Below are positions 9,235 to 17,860 of a stretch of 64,000 bases of DNA, in pieces (the stretch's first letter is position 1; each line of letters begins with the position of its first letter). The stretch lies in NCBI RefSeq assembly GCF_039536325.1, contig NZ_BAAAYO010000010.1, forward strand, positions 930,001 to 994,000, in the 5' to 3' direction. Under the pieces are notes generated by a model that was not told the DNA's origin, searched no databases, and was given only the letters and a program-made list of their open reading frames with translations. This DNA is from Paenibacillus_AB hodogayensis. GTDB taxonomy: Bacteria > Bacillota > Bacilli > Paenibacillales > NBRC-103111. The translations under genes and the position numbers were made by a program.

Positions 9235-9472
9235 TGGTATTCCTCCTTTGAAATGCTCCTATCGGTCCTGCAACTCTATCTTAGCCCGGAGGTCTAAAAC
9301 CCGAATAAACGAAATCTAAAAAAAGTATAAAAGCGGACCGGCTTCATCCAATCAGGCTCCTGCTTCGGTAGGTACGGGGAGTAATCAAATAAGTAGCTAA
9401 CCTCCCCGGGCGCTCCGCTCCGCGCGAAATCGACGGCAACTTCCACAACCGCCTCCTGCGGGCAAGGACGAC

Positions 9473-9503
9473 AAAAAAGCCGCATAGAGGGGACTCATGC
9501 GGC
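9473..9503 (-). terminator. Terminator after the MATE gene
   Basis: GCCGCAT at 9479-9485 pairs with ATGCGGC at 9497-9503; read on the minus strand the hairpin is followed by six T residues. It starts 15 bases after the stop codon of the exporter gene. Confidence 0.75.
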
Positions 9504-9517
9504 CTGCTATTTTCTTG

Positions 9518-10942
9518 CTATAACGCCTCGTTCCCCGCGGGGGCGGCGGCAGTCGGCTGAATTTGCGGTGTATTGGGCTCGACCAGCCGTTTCGCTTCCC
9601 ACTTCCGGCTGCGCCAGCGGAAAAACATAATGATCGCCCGCAGCCATTCGTCGGCAGCGATCGCCAGCCATACACCAACCAGCCCCATGTTCAGCTGGAA
9701 CACGAGCAAATAGCCGAGCGGCAAACTCATGCATACCATGGACAGAACGCCCATATACACCGGGAACGTCGCATCGCCGGAGGCACGGAGCGAGTTGATG
9801 ACGACCATATTGCACGTGCGGCCCGTCTCCAGCAAAATACTGAGCACAATAACTTGCGAGCCGAGCCGGATGATATCCGCATTGTCGGTAAACAAACTCA
9901 TCAGCGGGACGCGAAACCCAATGATGACCGCATCGACCACCACCGTAATCGACAGCGCCCACAGCACGCTCTTCCATACCCGGCGGTAAGCGTCGTCCGG
10001 CCTCCCCGCCCCGACCAGACGCCCGGTCATGATAGACGTGCCGATGCCGACGGCGGCGCTGAACAAATAGATGTACATCGAGATGTTCGAGGCGTACTGC
10101 TTCGACGCCAGCGCGGTCGCTCCGAGAAACGTCGTATAGAACACGAACACGAGCTGGCAAGTTTGGTACATCACCTGCTCGAATGCGGACGGGATGCCGA
10201 TTTTCAAAATTTTGCGGACCAAGTGCATAGGCAGGCGCCAATAATCCCGCCATCCGACCCGCACCTCCATCAGCCGGCGCATCATCCAGACGAGCAGGAT
10301 CAAGCAGACCACCTTGCTGGCCACTGTAGAGATCGCCGCCCCCATCACGCCAAGCGCGGGAAAGCCCCAGTGCCCGAAAATGAGCGCATAGTTGGCGATC
10401 ACGTGGGCGAGGTTCATGCCGAACGCCACGAACATGACTTCCTTCGTAAACCCGTACGTGCGAATGATGGCCGCCATAATGTTGATAAGCGCCTGCACGA
10501 GGATGCCCCCGCCTACGATCAGCAAGTACGTGTCCGCATACGCCAATATATCGCCCTGCAGGTTCATCATCTTCAGCATCGCATGGCTGAGCAGCACGAA
10601 CAGCAGGCTCATGGCGGCGCCGATCAGCCCGTTCAGTACGATCGATACGGCGGTTACCTTCGCCGCCTCGTACAGCTGACGCGAGCCAATATATTGGGCC
10701 AGCACGATGGCTGCCCCGTTGCCGATCACTTCCAGCACGAGAATCGCAATCGATACAATATGGTTGGCGGCTCCGACAGCCGATACGGCATCGTCCGATA
10801 CGCGGCTGAGCATAAAGGTGTCGACGCTGCCCATGAGCATAAACAGCAAAATTTCCAAAAAAATCGGCCACGTCAGCCGAAACAGCCTTATATCTTGGAC
10901 TGCGGCGGGAGCGGGCGCTTCCGAATGTGCAAGTTCTTTCAC
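9518..10942 (-). CDS. MATE-family multidrug efflux transporter
   Basis: A 474-residue membrane protein with the twelve-helix layout of MATE exporters in two halves. Recognisable features are LTWPIFLEILLFMLMGSVD in helix 1, VSAVGAANHIVSI after it, and the mirrored second half beginning KIGIPSAFEQVMYQTCQ with IMTGRLVGAGRPDDAY. The family exports cationic drugs or metabolites in exchange for Na+ or H+. It starts at a GTG (10942) with AAAGGTGA six bases upstream. It follows the regulator gene at 11057 by 114 bases with no clear terminator, so it could be partly co-transcribed with the heparinase locus, but it more likely stands alone. Substrate unknown. Confidence 0.9.
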   Translation of the reverse strand: MKELAHSEAPAPAAVQDIRLFRLTWPIFLEILLFMLMGSVDTFMLSRVSDDAVSAVGAANHIVSIAILVLEVIGNGAAIVLAQYIGSRQLYEAAKVTAVSIVLNGLIGAAMSLLFVLLSHAMLKMMNLQGDILAYADTYLLIVGGGILVQALINIMAAIIRTYGFTKEVMFVAFGMNLAHVIANYALIFGHWGFPALGVMGAAISTVASKVVCLILLVWMMRRLMEVRVGWRDYWRLPMHLVRKILKIGIPSAFEQVMYQTCQLVFVFYTTFLGATALASKQYASNISMYIYLFSAAVGIGTSIMTGRLVGAGRPDDAYRRVWKSVLWALSITVVVDAVIIGFRVPLMSLFTDNADIIRLGSQVIVLSILLETGRTCNMVVINSLRASGDATFPVYMGVLSMVCMSLPLGYLLVFQLNMGLVGVWLAIAADEWLRAIIMFFRWRSRKWEAKRLVEPNTPQIQPTAAAPAGNEAL

Positions 10943-11056
10943 GATGTCACCTTTCCTCGCGCGATCAGTCTATCGCGCCCTTCGCCTTCTGTGCTCGGCC
11001 TTACGGCATCTGATGCGATTGCCCTGTCTCCAACGGCTTCATGACTCGGTGTTGAT

Positions 11057-12109
11057 CTACACCAATTCGGCCAGCTTGCGGTATTCCACTGGGGAAACCC
11101 CGTGAACTTTTTTGAAAACCCGCGAGAAATGAGCGTATTCCTCGTAGCCGACTTGCAACGATATCGTATACAGCTTGGCAGCCGGATCGCCCATCAAGCG
11201 GATCGCTTGCTTCAGCCGATATGCGGTCAGATACACGATAAAGTTGGTCCCTGTCTCCTCCTTGAACGTCCGGCTCAAATAAAAGGCCGAGATGCCCAAC
11301 TCGTCGGCGACGTCCTGCAGCTTCAGGTCGAACCGGGAGTAATGCTTCTCCATATAGTCGATCGCCCGCTTCGCGATCAGACTGGCCGCCCAATTGCGCC
11401 GCGAGGCCAGATCGTCGATCAGCGCGAACAGCTCGTTTTTCAGCAGACGAACGTTCTGTTCCCCGTCTTCGCCGAAGGTAGTCCGGCTTCCTCCGTCACG
11501 TCCGTTCCATTCCTTGCGCTGCTGACGCTCTTCCTCGAGCAGTTCGGCGAACGATTCGCAAATTTCCTTAACCCTCATATGCTCCTGAAGCTTCGGCAGC
11601 GATTGGCGGTAGAACGCGTCCACCTCGCTTGCCACCTTATCCCGGTCAAACTGCAGCATAGCCTCGATTATGGTCCGCGCCCTTCTCTTCTCGTACCGCA
11701 GCCACTCGATATGCTCGCTGACGAACCGGTCCGCCTTCCGAAGGCGGGACTGGATGCGCTGAAGCGTCTGAATCAGCTCGTCGGCGTCGATCGGCTTCAG
11801 CAAATAGTCGGATACGCCGAAGCGCATCGCTCTTTTTGCATAATCGAATTCATCATAGCCCGAGAGGATGACGACTTCCGCCTGCCGTTCGTTCTTCTGC
11901 ATTTCCTCGATGAAAGTCAAGCCATCCATTACCGGCATGCGAATGTCGGTGATGACGATATCCGGCCGCAGCTGCTCCAGCATAGCCAATGCAGCCTGAC
12001 CGTCCTTTGCTTCCCCGGCGATCCGGAAAGCTCCTGCCGTTTCGGATTCGATTACCTTTCGCAAACTGAGCCGAATGACCTTCTCATCTTCCACGATCAT
12101 CACTTTCAT
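11057..12109 (-). CDS. AraC-type response regulator (YesN class)
   Basis: A 350-residue two-component regulator: a receiver domain (ED-E at 7-9, phosphoacceptor Asp55 in IVITDIRMP, Lys in YLLKPID), a helical linker of about 110 residues, and a C-terminal AraC DNA-binding domain (about 255-350) with LGISAFYLSRTFKEETG and the closing HGVSPVEYRK. It is the last gene of the heparinase locus; its likely partner kinase, at 17861, is the first gene, more than five kilobases away. Members of this class activate sugar-import and polysaccharide-utilisation operons on binding of an oligosaccharide to the paired kinase. Confidence 0.92.
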   Translation of the reverse strand: MKVMIVEDEKVIRLSLRKVIESETAGAFRIAGEAKDGQAALAMLEQLRPDIVITDIRMPVMDGLTFIEEMQKNERQAEVVILSGYDEFDYAKRAMRFGVSDYLLKPIDADELIQTLQRIQSRLRKADRFVSEHIEWLRYEKRRARTIIEAMLQFDRDKVASEVDAFYRQSLPKLQEHMRVKEICESFAELLEEERQQRKEWNGRDGGSRTTFGEDGEQNVRLLKNELFALIDDLASRRNWAASLIAKRAIDYMEKHYSRFDLKLQDVADELGISAFYLSRTFKEETGTNFIVYLTAYRLKQAIRLMGDPAAKLYTISLQVGYEEYAHFSRVFKKVHGVSPVEYRKLAELV

Positions 12110-12130
12110 GGGTCCCGGTCCCCTTCCTTG

Positions 12131-14167
12131 CTACTGGTGTAGGATAGTCCAGGCGAAAGACTGCTCTTCACCGTTCCAGGTTACTTCATGACGCTCGCCG
12201 CCGATCCGGACCACGCAACGGATCGAACCGGCTTCCTCGACCACGAGGGGGGCGTCGGCATCCGGCGCTTCTTCGCCGGCTCCGTATGGAAGCAGCAACG
12301 TCGCGTACAGACGCTCCTTCTTCGTCCGCGTCGAGTCGCGCAGACAGATCCGGGTGGACGGCCGATACGCGTCCTGATAATCCGATACTTTCCCCGGCAG
12401 CAATTCCCCGACGACGTTGTCCGTCATGCGCAGCAGCAGATTGGTCATCCCCGGATCGTCGGTGCGCGCCGAGCGGCGGTCCGTGTCCAATACGACGCGG
12501 GTCGAGTCGAGATGGTAAAACAGCTGTACCGTGTAGATTGGGTCGACGGCAGCGACCGCATCCAGCACGAGCACGTAACGGTCCGCAACCATGGCGACGA
12601 GCCGACGGTGAACGACCGGCTCGTAATTGGCGTGGACAGCCTGAACCGCCGTCGCTCCTGCCGTTTCGAATACGCGCTCGATCTTCCCTTCCTTCTGCGG
12701 CCCGTATTTCCAAGAGGAAATAAAGTCAAACGGCTCGCGGTTATTGATCGTCAGCGTATTATGCCAGGTCGCGGACTTGAACAGCCGCCGGTCCTCGTCC
12801 TCCCGGTAGCAGTAACGTCCCGGATCGACGACAAGCGGCCGACCGAGCGCCGTAAAATCAAAGCTCATCAAATCCATATGGCGGTGGGCATATTCGAATG
12901 GCGAGCCGCAAGCGAAAAACAGGCTGAGCGCATCCTTCTTCCAGGACGAACGCATCATGACCTGGTGCAGCTCCGTCTGCCGGCCCGTAAGCGGCAGCGC
13001 ATCCGCACGCGCGCCCGCAAAGCCGGCGTCGATGTCGTCCAACAGCCGCTGCGGATCGGCACCCTCCCATAGTACGTTCGAATGCTTCAGCGCGGCGTTG
13101 CGCATCTTCTCCGGTCCTACGAGCTCGCGGCATACTTCCATCCACTCCTTGCTCTCCACCGCCGAATAAGCGTCCAGCAGCGCCACGACGATATAGTGAT
13201 CCGCATCGGAGTCGCCCCACGGCACGCCGGTGCCCGTCGGCCTCATGCTGTACAGCGAATAGTCGATTGCTTTGGCAATCCGGTCCGTATAGGTCGCCGG
13301 AAAAACATGTCCTTGCCGTCTGGCCACCTCCAGTGTCTGCGAGAACAGGCTGACGCACAGATTGTGGTAATGCGGACAGCCTTCGACCTGACCACCGCTC
13401 GGCGTGAGCTGCGCCTCGGAGCAGCGCTCCAGCTCGCGAATCGCAAACGCCGACCATTCGGCCGATTTGCAGAACTCGGGAAACAAGCCGCTCAAATACA
13501 ACAAACCCAAACTTTCCATAATATAATGATTGCTTGAAGCGTGAGGCCACAGGATGGGGCAAGCTTCGGCCAACAGCTCGCCGTGCTGGAATACGGACAC
13601 CGCAATTTGCTCCAGCTCGCGCGGCGTCATCAGCCCGATCAGCCCCTCAATCGTTACCGCCCACGAGCCGAACATGCGAATGCCCGACGACAAGGCGTTC
13701 CATGGAAAAATGCCGCGGTAAATTCGAATCGTCTCTTCGGGATCATGCACCGGAATTTCCGGCCTCTCGCATGTCTCGACCCAGTGAACGACTTCCTGCA
13801 GCACTTTGCGCCCGTACCGCTCGTCGCCGGTCAACCAATAGGCATACACAAGCGTTCTCCAATGAGGCATACGGTTCAAGCAAACGACATATTCCGCATC
13901 GAACAGCGGATCGGCGTACCAATCCGGCGGGTTGCCGACAAAGTAAGGCTCGTTGTTCGTGGCGGGCAAAATAAGCCGGCCCTCCAGCGCCTGATCGGCG
14001 GCGGCGATCGTCTTCTCGGCGACCTCGGGAAACTCGCGGCGAATGTAGGCGGCCCGTTCACTGAACGAAAAGCCTCTTCGTTCCTGCTCCGCCTCTAGCC
14101 GAGCGCGCACCGTTTCGTAGAAGCGCTCGGGCGATACCGGAACCTGCAAAACATCCTTCAGCAGCAT
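12131..14167 (-). CDS. Heparinase II/III-family polysaccharide lyase
   Basis: A 678-residue protein without a signal peptide. The N-terminal half is an alpha/alpha toroid (PHWRTLVYAYWLTGDERY, SSNHYIMESLGLLYLSGLFPE with the Asn-His pair often seen in the active site) and the C-terminal half is the heparinase II/III beta-sandwich (EYAHRHMDLMSFDFTALGRPLVVDPGRYCY, WHNTLTINNREP, IVHRRLVAMV-like strands). These enzymes cleave uronic-acid-containing polysaccharides or their oligosaccharides by beta-elimination, using Tyr/His/Asn residues. Being cytoplasmic and placed next to an importer, it probably degrades imported oligosaccharides. Which uronan (alginate, glycosaminoglycan, pectin-type) cannot be told. 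ATG 14167 has GGGAGAG upstream; it lies 15 bases after the permease gene. Confidence 0.85.
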   Translation of the reverse strand: MLLKDVLQVPVSPERFYETVRARLEAEQERRGFSFSERAAYIRREFPEVAEKTIAAADQALEGRLILPATNNEPYFVGNPPDWYADPLFDAEYVVCLNRMPHWRTLVYAYWLTGDERYGRKVLQEVVHWVETCERPEIPVHDPEETIRIYRGIFPWNALSSGIRMFGSWAVTIEGLIGLMTPRELEQIAVSVFQHGELLAEACPILWPHASSNHYIMESLGLLYLSGLFPEFCKSAEWSAFAIRELERCSEAQLTPSGGQVEGCPHYHNLCVSLFSQTLEVARRQGHVFPATYTDRIAKAIDYSLYSMRPTGTGVPWGDSDADHYIVVALLDAYSAVESKEWMEVCRELVGPEKMRNAALKHSNVLWEGADPQRLLDDIDAGFAGARADALPLTGRQTELHQVMMRSSWKKDALSLFFACGSPFEYAHRHMDLMSFDFTALGRPLVVDPGRYCYREDEDRRLFKSATWHNTLTINNREPFDFISSWKYGPQKEGKIERVFETAGATAVQAVHANYEPVVHRRLVAMVADRYVLVLDAVAAVDPIYTVQLFYHLDSTRVVLDTDRRSARTDDPGMTNLLLRMTDNVVGELLPGKVSDYQDAYRPSTRICLRDSTRTKKERLYATLLLPYGAGEEAPDADAPLVVEEAGSIRCVVRIGGERHEVTWNGEEQSFAWTILHQ

Positions 14168-14182
14168 CGTACCACTCTCCCT

Positions 14183-15052
14183 CTATTCTTTCAATGAGCC
14201 AAGCATGGCGCCCTGAACAAAATATTTTTGTAAAAATGGGTAAACTAGCAAAATCGGCAGCGTCACGAACAGCGTAATGCCCGCCTTGACCATCTCCGGC
14301 GTCTGCAGCACCAGATCGAAGCCTTGCCCGCCGAGCGCCCCGTCCGTCGTATCGACGACCAAGCTGCGGAGAACAATTTGCAGCGGAGCCATCGTCTTGT
14401 CGCGAATGTAGATCATCGCGCCGAAATACGAATTCCACTGGCCCACCGCGTGAAACAAAGCGATCGTTGCAAGCACCGGCTTAGACAGCGGAATAACCAT
14501 GCGGGTGAAAATACCGTACTCGGTGCAGCCGTCCAGCTTGGCGGAATCGTACAGCTCCGAGGAAATGCCTTGAAAGAATGTTTTCATAATAAGTACGTAG
14601 TAAGCTCCGGTTACGCCGGGAATCATAAGCGCCCACAGCGTATTCTCCATCCCGAGCGCCCGTACGGTCAAATACCCGGGAATAAGCGGAATCGAGAAAA
14701 CGAAGGTGACCACGATGGCCCGCAACAGGAAAGTCCGGCCCTTCATCGTGGAGCGGGACAGCGGGTAGGCGGTCATGGAGCTGACGATCAGGCATAAAAT
14801 CGTGCCGACCACCGTGATATAGATCGTAACCCCGAACGACTTCCACAGCGACTTTAGCTGCAAAATCTGTTTGTAAACGTCAAGGTTGATACCCTTGGGC
14901 CAAAAATAAATTTTACGGGCCAGCACGTACGACCCGTCGCTTAGCGAAATGGCGAGCAAATGGATAAGCGGGGCAATCATCGTCAAGCTGATGGCGACCA
15001 GGACCAGGCCCAGCACTGTCTGGGCCAATCTGTCGCGTCTGTATGCCGGCAT
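14183..15052 (-). CDS. Carbohydrate ABC importer permease (YtcP/LplC type)
   Basis: A 289-residue inner permease subunit with six helices and the coupling EAA-loop motif in variant form (ELYDSAKLDGCTEYGIFTRMVIPLSKP, near residue 175-200) plus the C-terminal PILLVYPFLQKYFVQGAMLGSLK that marks the LplC/YtcP branch. AAGGAGGAG precedes the ATG. It pairs with the permease encoded just upstream (15070) and the lipoprotein at 16066. No ATPase gene accompanies it, so a shared MsmX-like ATPase is expected. Confidence 0.92.
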   Translation of the reverse strand: MPAYRRDRLAQTVLGLVLVAISLTMIAPLIHLLAISLSDGSYVLARKIYFWPKGINLDVYKQILQLKSLWKSFGVTIYITVVGTILCLIVSSMTAYPLSRSTMKGRTFLLRAIVVTFVFSIPLIPGYLTVRALGMENTLWALMIPGVTGAYYVLIMKTFFQGISSELYDSAKLDGCTEYGIFTRMVIPLSKPVLATIALFHAVGQWNSYFGAMIYIRDKTMAPLQIVLRSLVVDTTDGALGGQGFDLVLQTPEMVKAGITLFVTLPILLVYPFLQKYFVQGAMLGSLKE

Positions 15053-15069
15053 CGCGGTTCTCCTCCTTG

Positions 15070-15972
15070 TCAGTAAATGCTTTCGCCGGTCGTGCGCTTG
15101 CTAAGTTGATTCAGAGAGACGACAAGCACAAGACCGATCACGGACTTGAACAAGCCGATGGCCGTGGAATAGCTGAATTGCGAGCCCAATAACCCGATTC
15201 GGTATACATACGTGTCGATCACTTCGCCCGTATCGAAATTGAGCGGATTGAGGAACACGAGAATTTGCTCGACATTGGCGTCCAGAACGGAGCCGATCCG
15301 CAGCAGGAACAGCACGACGATCGCCGGCATGATTGCCGGGATGGAGATGGACCACATCTGCCGCCAGCGCCCTGCCCCGTCCACCATCGCGGCCTCGTAC
15401 AAGTTCGGATTGACGCCGGCCAGCGCAGCCAGGTAAATAATCATTCCCCAGCCTACTTCCTTCCAAATGCCCGATACGATGACAATGCTCTTGAAGTAGC
15501 GCGATTCGCTCAGGAAATCAATCTCGGCCATGCCGAACAAGCCGCCCAGCAGCTGGTTCAGGAAGCCGTTCGGCTCCAGCAGGTTGATGAAAATGCTGCC
15601 TACAATAATCCAGGACAAAAAGTGAGGCAAATACAACACCGTTTGCACCGACCGCTTCAACCACATGCTGCGCAGCTCATTCAGGAGCAGGGCCAGCAGG
15701 AGCGGCGCGGGAAAGCCGAACAGCACCGATAAAAAGCTAAGCAAAATCGTATTGCCCAAAATATTGTAAAATTCCTCGTAGGTGATCATATTCAGAAAAT
15801 GCGTCAGCCCGACCCACGGACTGTCCATAATGCCAAGGAACAAGCTGTAATTTTTGAAAGCGATAATATTGCCGAGCATCGGCACGTATTTGAAGATCAA
15901 AAAGTACAGTACGCCGGGGAGCACGATGACCCATAGCGCCACCCCGTCCCGTTTCAGCCATCGATTTAACAT
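15070..15972 (-). CDS. Carbohydrate ABC importer permease (LplB type)
   Basis: A 300-residue permease of the LplB branch: an N-terminal helix (WVIVLPGVLYFLIFKYVPMLG), the family signature AFKNYSLFLGIMDSPWVGL, and the coupling loop LYEAAMVDGAGRWRQMWSISIP. I placed the start at ATG 15972 because GGGAGG sits seven bases before it; an in-frame ATG at 15987 overlaps that binding site. Second permease of the heparinase-locus importer. Confidence 0.92.
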   Translation of the reverse strand: MLNRWLKRDGVALWVIVLPGVLYFLIFKYVPMLGNIIAFKNYSLFLGIMDSPWVGLTHFLNMITYEEFYNILGNTILLSFLSVLFGFPAPLLLALLLNELRSMWLKRSVQTVLYLPHFLSWIIVGSIFINLLEPNGFLNQLLGGLFGMAEIDFLSESRYFKSIVIVSGIWKEVGWGMIIYLAALAGVNPNLYEAAMVDGAGRWRQMWSISIPAIMPAIVVLFLLRIGSVLDANVEQILVFLNPLNFDTGEVIDTYVYRIGLLGSQFSYSTAIGLFKSVIGLVLVVSLNQLSKRTTGESIY

Positions 15973-16065
15973 GAGGCGCCCTCCCATTTGTTGGCGAAGC
16001 CGGCCCGGTCACCCGGCCGGCTTCGAAGATGTCCTTGTTTTGTAGCGGAGCCCCTTGCCGTTCCT

Positions 16066-17664
16066 TTATTTCCCGTAGAACGATTTATGCCATTCCGTCG
16101 CTTCCTTGATCAGCTGGTCTCCGCCGCGCTTCTTCCACTCGGAGACGAAGTTGTCGAACGCCGTATCGACCGATTCTTTGCCAGTCAGCGCCTTGGCGAA
16201 CATATCCATAAACAGCGTGCCTGTCGTCGTCGCCGCTTGCAGCTCCGGCTTCTGGGTCATCAGACCGAGCGTAGGCAGATTGGCCGTATCGTCCTTGACC
16301 GCACTCTTCTTCGCCTTGGCAAACGCGTCCTGCACCGTCGCTCCCACGGGAGACAGCGCGAGCACTTCGGGGTCTTCGTAGCCGACGCCGCGAGCATTCA
16401 GAAGAAGTTGGAAAATTTGGTTTTCGTTGTCTTTCAAACCAGGCAGCGGCTTCGGCACGCCGTCGAACGTGACCTTCCCGTCCACCTTCTTGTAGTTGAC
16501 ATTCTCGATGCCGTAGTGGAAAAAGTCTGCGGCTTGCTTGTTCGTATAGGCCCATTCGAAGTACTTAACGATTTCTTCCGGATTTTTCACCTTGCTCGGA
16601 ATGACGTTGACGTAGTAGATGCCGAGCTTCTGCCCTCTCAGGAAGCTGTCCCCGTTCGGACCGACCGGCGCAGGCGCGACGCCGAGAATGCTCGTATCCG
16701 TCGGCTCCTTCGTAAACGCGCTGTTCCAGGATTGATAGTTGCCGGCATCATGAAGCCAAGCGGCCGCTTTGTTGGACCGGATCAACGCATCCCAGTCGCC
16801 TGCTTTGTTGGTGAACATGTTCTTGTTCACGTAGCCTTTGTCGTACAGCATTTTCCAGAACGTGACTGCATCTTTCATCTTCGGCGTAATCATCGAAGGT
16901 ACGAACTGACTATCCTGCATCGTCCACATGTTCGGATGGACCCCGAACGAGCCGAAGAACAAGTCGCTGTAGCTCATCTGCTCGCGGAAGGCGAAGCCGA
17001 CCTCGTCCTTGACACCGTCCCCGTTCATGTCGTTGTTCTTCACGTATTCAAAAAACTTCACCCAGTCGTCGATCGTCTTCGGCTCGCTCATGCCCGCCTT
17101 GGCGAGCCAGTCTTTGCGGTAATAGATGACGCGCGTGTCCGGATTCGGCCACATCGCCGGGATCGCGTAAATTTTGCCGTTCTTGGACACCATCGGGCTT
17201 TTCCAGACACTTTCCGGAATCGCCTTTTTCAAATTCGGCGCGTACTTGTCGATCAAAGGGGTAAGATCGAGGAACGCCCCCTGCTCGACGGCGCCGGCGT
17301 GCACCGTGGCGTTAATATCGGTCGTCCGAATGACGTCCGGCAAGTCGGCCGCCGCGAAGCGGATCGCCAGCTGCTTGTTCGTCTCCTCGCCCCCAGGCAA
17401 AAACTCGAAGCTCAGATCGTAACCGGACAGCTTCTTCAACTCTTTGACATACTCGTTATCCTTCGTCTGGCTGACCGAGAAAAAATCTTTGATCGTCGGG
17501 TTTACGAGCAAAAAGCTGATTTTGTGCGCAGCGGCCGGTTTCCCGCCATCCCCGGCAGCGCTTCCATTTTTCGCGGGCTCGCTTTTGCTCCCACAGCCGG
17601 CCAAAACGACGGCAGGCAATACGGCGGCAAGCACCAACGCAGATACGGTTTGTTTCACTTTCAT
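16066..17664 (-). CDS. Extracellular solute-binding lipoprotein of the heparinase locus
   Basis: A 532-residue lipoprotein (signal peptide with lipobox LAGC, Cys about residue 24) of the large LplA-like branch of family 1 binding proteins. Landmarks are AAADLPDVIRTTDIN, the middle motif KIYAIPAMWPNPDTRVIYYRK and the DMNGDGVKDEVGF loop, which looks like a calcium-binding EF-hand-like insert common in this branch. It captures oligosaccharides on the outer face and passes them to the permeases at 15070 and 14183. The gene follows the kinase gene by 196 bases containing a TATAAT box and a 7-bp palindrome, so it may also have its own promoter. Confidence 0.92.
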   Translation of the reverse strand: MKVKQTVSALVLAAVLPAVVLAGCGSKSEPAKNGSAAGDGGKPAAAHKISFLLVNPTIKDFFSVSQTKDNEYVKELKKLSGYDLSFEFLPGGEETNKQLAIRFAAADLPDVIRTTDINATVHAGAVEQGAFLDLTPLIDKYAPNLKKAIPESVWKSPMVSKNGKIYAIPAMWPNPDTRVIYYRKDWLAKAGMSEPKTIDDWVKFFEYVKNNDMNGDGVKDEVGFAFREQMSYSDLFFGSFGVHPNMWTMQDSQFVPSMITPKMKDAVTFWKMLYDKGYVNKNMFTNKAGDWDALIRSNKAAAWLHDAGNYQSWNSAFTKEPTDTSILGVAPAPVGPNGDSFLRGQKLGIYYVNVIPSKVKNPEEIVKYFEWAYTNKQAADFFHYGIENVNYKKVDGKVTFDGVPKPLPGLKDNENQIFQLLLNARGVGYEDPEVLALSPVGATVQDAFAKAKKSAVKDDTANLPTLGLMTQKPELQAATTTGTLFMDMFAKALTGKESVDTAFDNFVSEWKKRGGDQLIKEATEWHKSFYGK

Positions 17665-17720
17665 CGTTCATCCTCCCCCGTTCTCATGTCTAGGATGTCG
17701 CACGTACGGAACCGGTCATT

Positions 17721-17803
17721 CCTTGCCAGGCAAGGATTTGCCGATTCGATCATGCTGCGGCCTGCCGAAAAGCAACCGCTTTCTTTGCTACAGTTTCATT
17801 ATA
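17721..17803 (-). promoter_or_regulatory. Possible promoter and operator before the binding-protein gene
   Basis: On the minus strand TATAAT (17803-17798) is a perfect -10 box without a convincing -35, which fits an activator-dependent promoter. Downstream of it lies CCTTGCCAGGCAAGG (17721-17735), a perfect 7-bp inverted repeat around a single base. The binding protein is usually the most highly expressed component, so an internal promoter here would make sense. Confidence 0.3.
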
Positions 17804-17860
17804 GAGAGCGGAACTTATTGCCGATATGATGATTTTTGCCGAACTTGATCTATTTTGCCG

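Noticed and set aside
9507..10871. Second minus-strand frame over the MATE gene
   Set aside because: It is Arg/Gly-rich and has no helices; the frame at 9518-10942 shows the MATE family pattern.
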